Part shown: one piece after another, positions 59,827-64,000 of the stretch | How the letters are laid out: each line of letters opens with the position of its first letter | Numbering within the stretch: position 1 is the stretch's first letter | From: Penelope pileata | Taxonomy: Eukaryota; Chordata; Aves; Galliformes; Cracidae | Assembly: GCA_013396635.1 (NCBI GenBank) | Contig: WBMW01005278.1 | Coordinates: forward strand, 1 to 64,000 | Reading direction: 5' to 3' | DNA length: 64,000 bases | The notes under the pieces: generated by a model | Told to the model about the DNA's origin: nothing | What the model saw: only the letters and a program-made list of their open reading frames with translations | Database searches by the model: none | Translations under genes and position numbers: made by a program

Positions 59827-60339
59827 ATGGTGTTTCAGACCACAGTAGGCACAGGAAAACCTATGGGTGAGCCTTCAGGGGGAGCTGGGGCATGCAGTCT
59901 GAGTGCGTGCTCCTCCTCCCTGCTCACCTGGATGGATGGACCCTGTGACTGCCCTGCTTCCAGCAACAAATCGGGGTCTGAGTGCTGCCCTGTGCAATGC
60001 CCACGTGAATTCCTGGAGGAGGAGCAGGAGATGGTCTCTTGGCAGTGGTGGGGACCTCGTGGGGCACACGTGGGACAGCAGTGCCCAGTGTGTGGGTCAG
60101 TGGCTCCTCTCTGCATGCTGTGCCATGGACTAGGGTTGCAGAAGTGCCCACACACCATGGTGACAGCATGGTCAATCAGTATCTGGTGGCTGCTCCTCTG
60201 CATTGTCATACTGAAAATCCTAGCTGAGCTGTTGAGATTCCAATCAGCAGCAGACAGTTGTTTTGGGGCCAGTATCGCTGGGCTGTGTTCCCTAAAGATG
60301 TTTGTCCATCCCACGCAAATGTTAGCATCTCATCTGTGA
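59827..60339 (+). other. Open frame of 170 codons, probably not a gene
   Basis: This is the longest N-free open frame outside recognised repeats. It contains a Cys-rich patch around residues 100-124 ('CPVCGSVAPLCMLCHGLG' followed by 'LQKCPH') and a hydrophobic run near residues 130-147 ('ISIWWLLLCIVILKILAELL'). I recognise no family. The minus strand is open over nearly the same span (59835-60314, 159 codons), which points to low local stop density rather than coding. No splice signals or upstream promoter could be argued. Confidence 0.12.
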
Positions 60340-61542
60340 ATCACACTTTGAGCTCCCTTTGCCTCTGTTTTCTGCAGTTTTGGTGAGTTTAGGAGCCCTG
60401 GTGCACATGAGGACTGTAGTGCAGGGGATGTAGGGCTGTGGAGGCCTGAAGAAAGGAGCAGATCATAAACTGCTGTTTGCCATTTTTCACTTTGATCTCA
60501 TATTTAAGTGTTTTGAGATTTAGAGTCCACTCAGTAGTTGAGGTGTTGCCTAGTTACCATTTTTGATATCACATAGAAAGAATAAATAAAATGACATTTA
60601 AATATTAAATGCTGTGGCTTCAGAACTGCAGATGTGCTCCCTGTGCATCAGACTGGTGAGGCAGAAATCCTCTTTGGAAAGAGCTCTGATTCTTACTGGG
60701 ACACTGAGTCCTGTCTGGTACGCAGGAGACATCAGCCCCTGTCCCTCGGTCGGCCCATGGTGAGCATCCTGAAAATGCTGGGGAGGGCAGAAAATGAGGG
60801 ACGATGTTCCTCCCTTCTACATGTTGCATGCTGTTAGGTGTGGTTGGATGGGATGAGACCTCCTGTCTGCCTCGGTGTTTGGTGCTCATCTTCTTCATTC
60901 CCTCCTCTATGTGGAGCTCACGGTGTTTTTTTAATGACTGGCAAGTCATTAACAATAAACAAAAGGGGCCTGGGAATTTTTGCTGTCAGAAATAACAAAT
61001 CCGAATATTCCCCTTTGTTTCGGTCCCATTCAGCGAGGGTGTTGGCTTGGGCTTGCTGCTGGGATTGGCAGTGATCTGTCTGCAGGATTTCCTGGGAAAA
61101 GCCTGAGGTTTCCTGGGTGTCCTTTTCTTGGTCTTCTGTATAAGAAAACACAGGAGGGAACCCAGAAAAAGCAGATTAATTATGGAGTCAGTAAGTACTT
61201 CATGATCAAGAATTATAAACCCGGGACAGCTTCAGCTGGCATTTGTATTTAAGAGAAATCTATGAAAAACTGAGAAATACATAGCTCAGGAATCTGAAGT
61301 GCCTTTCAAATCATTGACATTTAGAGATATAGACACTGGGATACTTTGCTGTCTGGCTGTTGCATGCTATTACTGCCTCACTTAGAAGCTGGCAGGAGCG
61401 AGCTCTGTATTAGGAGCTCCACATAACTCTAATTGATGCAAAGGCTTTCAATTGATTTAATTTCTGCAGCAACAGAAAGTGATGGGAAAGTTCCTTTGCA
61501 GCCAGGAGATATCAGTGGATCTTTCCCTAAACATTAACAGCA

Positions 61543-61592
61543 ATATATAGATATATGTATGTATAGAGAGATAGATAGCTGTAGGTAGATAG
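61543..61592 (+). repeat. Imperfect (ATAG/ATGT)n microsatellite
   Basis: The words 'atatatagatatatgtatgt' and 'atagagagatagatagctgt' make an impure tetranucleotide-like tract ending with 'aggtagatag'. A (TTTTA) triplet at 61649-61664 and (AT)6 at 61679-61690 lie close by. Confidence 0.85.
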
Positions 61593-62339
61593 TTTGAAAG
61601 GTTGCAGTGTATGTTTTCCAGTGAATAGGAATACCACATAGAAGGATTTATTTTATTTTATTTTGGTTAATAATCAGAATATATATATATTTTTTCTTTT
61701 CTAATACAAGGAAATTTCCAGGCAGAAGACAGGCATTCATAATTTAAGGTAATTTCTTTTCTGCAATATCTTTCAAAGCAAGCAATGCACGGGATGGGCT
61801 ATTCGCGGTGCTCGTATTTATTCAGACTTTGGAAGGACATGAAAACAAATGCTGACTTAACAAGCTGGAGGAAAGGAGCAGGTAAACCCTTCCCTGAACC
61901 CCTTTTTTCCTGCCTCATGGAGGCACCATGGGGTATTTCCAGAGCCTGGAGAGGTCTCACCCCACTTCGTCCATTCACTGATTGTCCACACCGGATTCCA
62001 GGTGCAGGGAGGAGTGTCCTCTCGGTGGACAGCTGCTAGAGCTAACCAGGTTAGTTCCTCCATCCCATGGTGAATCTCAGCCCTTCTCAGAAGCTGGCAT
62101 TCTCTGAGCACTCCCTTTCTGTTTCTAGTTCTTTCTGGCTCAGAGCTGAATGTTCTCTTTTGCTGCTCCTGTGCTGAACCCAGTAGGCCAGATGTGTCCC
62201 CGTGACAGTGGGTTTCTCATTGGATTGGCACTGGTAACAGAGGCACAAGAGCTCTGCATCTCTGCAGGACCTGAGAGCTCCATGTCCTCAGCTCCGAGCA
62301 GATAAATCAAAGGAAAGTCTGATGGCAAAATGGGAAATA

Positions 62340-63170
62340 GGATTTTAAGATGGAATGGAAATATAAAGTGATATTGCAGAAGGAAATTGATAAGTTATTT
62401 GAATGTACATTTCTGGTAAGCACTGAAGCCCAGGGAATTAACAAGTGACTCAAGGAGCTGCCAAGTGCAGACATTCTCAAACCATTTTTAACTCAGACTG
62501 TTTTCTATCTCGTTATGGAAGTACTACCCTCAAAATAGTGCTATCTCATTAGAGGATGAGCATTCCCCATATTTCATTTTTTGAAACCTCACAGCATTTT
62601 TGAGCTGGTCATTAGGGAATTTCATTGTCTTGATTTGATTTGTCGTTGCTCAAATTGCGTAAAATGGAGTAAACTCATCTTTTCCAGTTTTAAGCAACTG
62701 AACCCCAGGCATCTCTCTGAAGATGAGATGTTCGCTCTGTAGTCGTCCAAAGCATTTTTTTCCAGCAGCATTATACGCTTTTAAAAATACGCTTCTACTC
62801 TGAATATTAAAACAAATTCAACTCAAGTGGCAAAAGCTGTCTTACCTACAATAAAAGCTTTTCCTGAAGATCTGGTTAATGGAAACCACATCATTCAAGC
62901 TTAGCTGACTAACAGTGTCTGCCAGTTCATCCGGCAGTTTGGGAAATTGATCCATGAAACTTAATTGCCTTTATATATTTACATTTTAAATATTCAAAGG
63001 GAAACTCTGGTTTATCTGATGGGTCGCCCACGCTTCTCTTTGATGAGCCTCATCATGAATAAAGATGGCTTCAGCTGAGTTCTGAACAGAGCTGTGAGAC
63101 AGTGGGGATCTGCAAGGCTCCAGGTAAAGCAGTCATTTTGCAACCTACATATCAAAGCCTTATCTCTTAA
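62340..63170. other. AT-rich, repeat-free block (candidate conserved non-coding element)
   Basis: Over 800 bases without transposons contain words such as 'aaacttaattgcctttatat' and 'attttaaatattcaaaggga', plus 'tgatgagcctcatcatga', which has internal dyad symmetry (about 63041-63058). Function untested. Confidence 0.3.
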
Positions 63171-64000
63171 GCTGGATTCTTATAAATATTTTGTGATAGG
63201 AGTTGACAGCTGATTTTTTTTTTCCTTCCTTCCATCCTCCTTCTTCCTCCATCCCTTTGCCACAAGAGAAACCATTCCTGTTCTGTCTCTTCGCACTTGG
63301 CCTCCAAAGCACACAGCCTGAGCTCAGAAAATCAACAAATAACTCGTTGATTCCTGTCCAAATGCCTGTGCTGTCCAACTCTGAGAGCGATTATGTTTAT
63401 CAGACAGACGGCACCTGCTGTGACACAGCCATTCACATCTTATAAGAAGATGCTCAGTGCTTTATAAGGAGAATTTAGTGCCTGTTGCAAGCCAAGAAAT
63501 CAATTTCTCAAGCCCCAGCAGACACCAGGCCACGGGTCCTTCCTAGAAGCTAACTCGGATTGAATTATTGCTTCAATTCCACCTGGCAAAGATGATGTTA
63601 ATGCAGAAGATGAGCTAGGAGAAAATAAATAGCAACTGCAGCAAAAATTCATATGGATGAAAGAGAATGTGCTTAAATGAAATATTGCCTTCTAGACAGC
63701 ATCATGTAAAATCAGAAGGCAGCTTTTAACTCAATAGCCAGGAAATTAGACAAGTGATTCCTGTATTAGGAAGGGCAGCTGCACACCTGATTCCCACCAA
63801 GTTCTGATGAAAGTTGCCCTGAAGCTGCTTTTGGAATTGGGGTTTTTGAGCATTTGTGCTGCATTTTGGTTATGAGGCTGAAGCAGCTCACCACTCCTCT
63901 GCTAAATGGGCTTGCTGCCTCTGCAAACCCCTCCCTCTTCCCCTTCATTTCTTGGTGATACCCTAGAAAATGTTTTTGTGTAATTGTACTTTCTGAGGCG

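Larger units (their letters stand above)
60340..64000. other. Repeat-free, partly AT-rich sequence to the right window edge, no gene recognised
   Basis: No CR1 or other transposon was recognised in the last 3.7 kb. Simple repeats occur at 61543-61592 and 61649-61690. AT-rich blocks lie at 62340-63170 and about 63450-63740. Short frames (at most 111 codons) have no domains. Confidence 0.45.

Noticed and set aside
1..64000. CRISPR array, operon or other prokaryote-type system
   Set aside because: The window is vertebrate nuclear DNA. No regularly spaced repeats or prokaryotic gene organisation are present.

Overview
This is a bird nuclear genome window, most likely from a galliform (chicken or a close relative). 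Four things support that. There are about two dozen 5'-truncated CR1 LINE copies. There is an end fragment that I recognise as the Galluhop-type mariner. There is a solo LTR of avian ERVL type. There is also a 562-base run of N and one isolated N, typical of a draft vertebrate assembly. Family names rest on recalled consensus patterns, because no repeat search could be run.

I see no convincing host protein-coding gene, tRNA, rRNA or other structured RNA gene. All open frames are short (longest N-free frame 185 codons, antisense to a CR1), overlap frames on the other strand, and lack recognisable domains. The only real coding remnants are two decayed CR1 reverse-transcriptase fragments (16.5 kb on the minus strand, 18.5-18.9 kb on the plus strand). 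The window is best read as intergenic or large-intron DNA.

Layout. 0-2 kb is a dense transposon graveyard: a CR1 fragment abutting a mariner end, then a CR1 split by a solo LTR that is itself split by another CR1 tail. 2-16.5 kb is mostly unique, with small CR1 3' ends, a twin CR1 tail at 12.7-12.84 kb and short tandem repeats. 16.5-19 kb is a cluster of three CR1 pieces. At 22.4 kb there is a MIR-like CORE-SINE, unusual in birds. 23-42.8 kb is mostly unique DNA with scattered CR1 tails, a 70-base pure pyrimidine tract at 33.7 kb, and several AT-rich blocks. An assembly gap lies at 42849-43410. 43-64 kb alternates GC-richer CR1-bearing stretches (47.9, 49.5, 51.6, 53.3, 56.4, 58.9 and 59.5 kb) with long repeat-free AT-rich blocks (44.6-45.2, 48.6-49.2, 53.6-54.2, 57.4-58.5 and 62.3-63.7 kb).

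The CR1 copies fall into at least three tail types by their 3' sequence. One carries the word pair 'cactgagccatgtcccc' / 'acgggtctggaac' (8.4, 36.6 kb; shortened copies at 49.5 and 51.6; plus-strand versions at 58.9 and 59.5). One carries 'gggccctgggcagctgagctg' or a close variant (22.9, 48.0, 56.4 kb; a diverged copy at 53.3). One ends in 'gggtccctgcc' or 'gggtcccttcc' followed by a 'ggg..gttct' tail (1.2, 12.78 kb). About 16 pieces are on the plus strand and 8 on the minus strand. If the window has a function, the likeliest candidates are the AT-rich, repeat-free blocks with many TAAT/ATTA words, which look like vertebrate conserved non-coding elements. That is inference only and needs cross-species alignment. 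I did not find a new biological system; the most interesting items are the nested insertion at 1.2-1.75 kb, the MIR-like SINE, and the candidate regulatory blocks.
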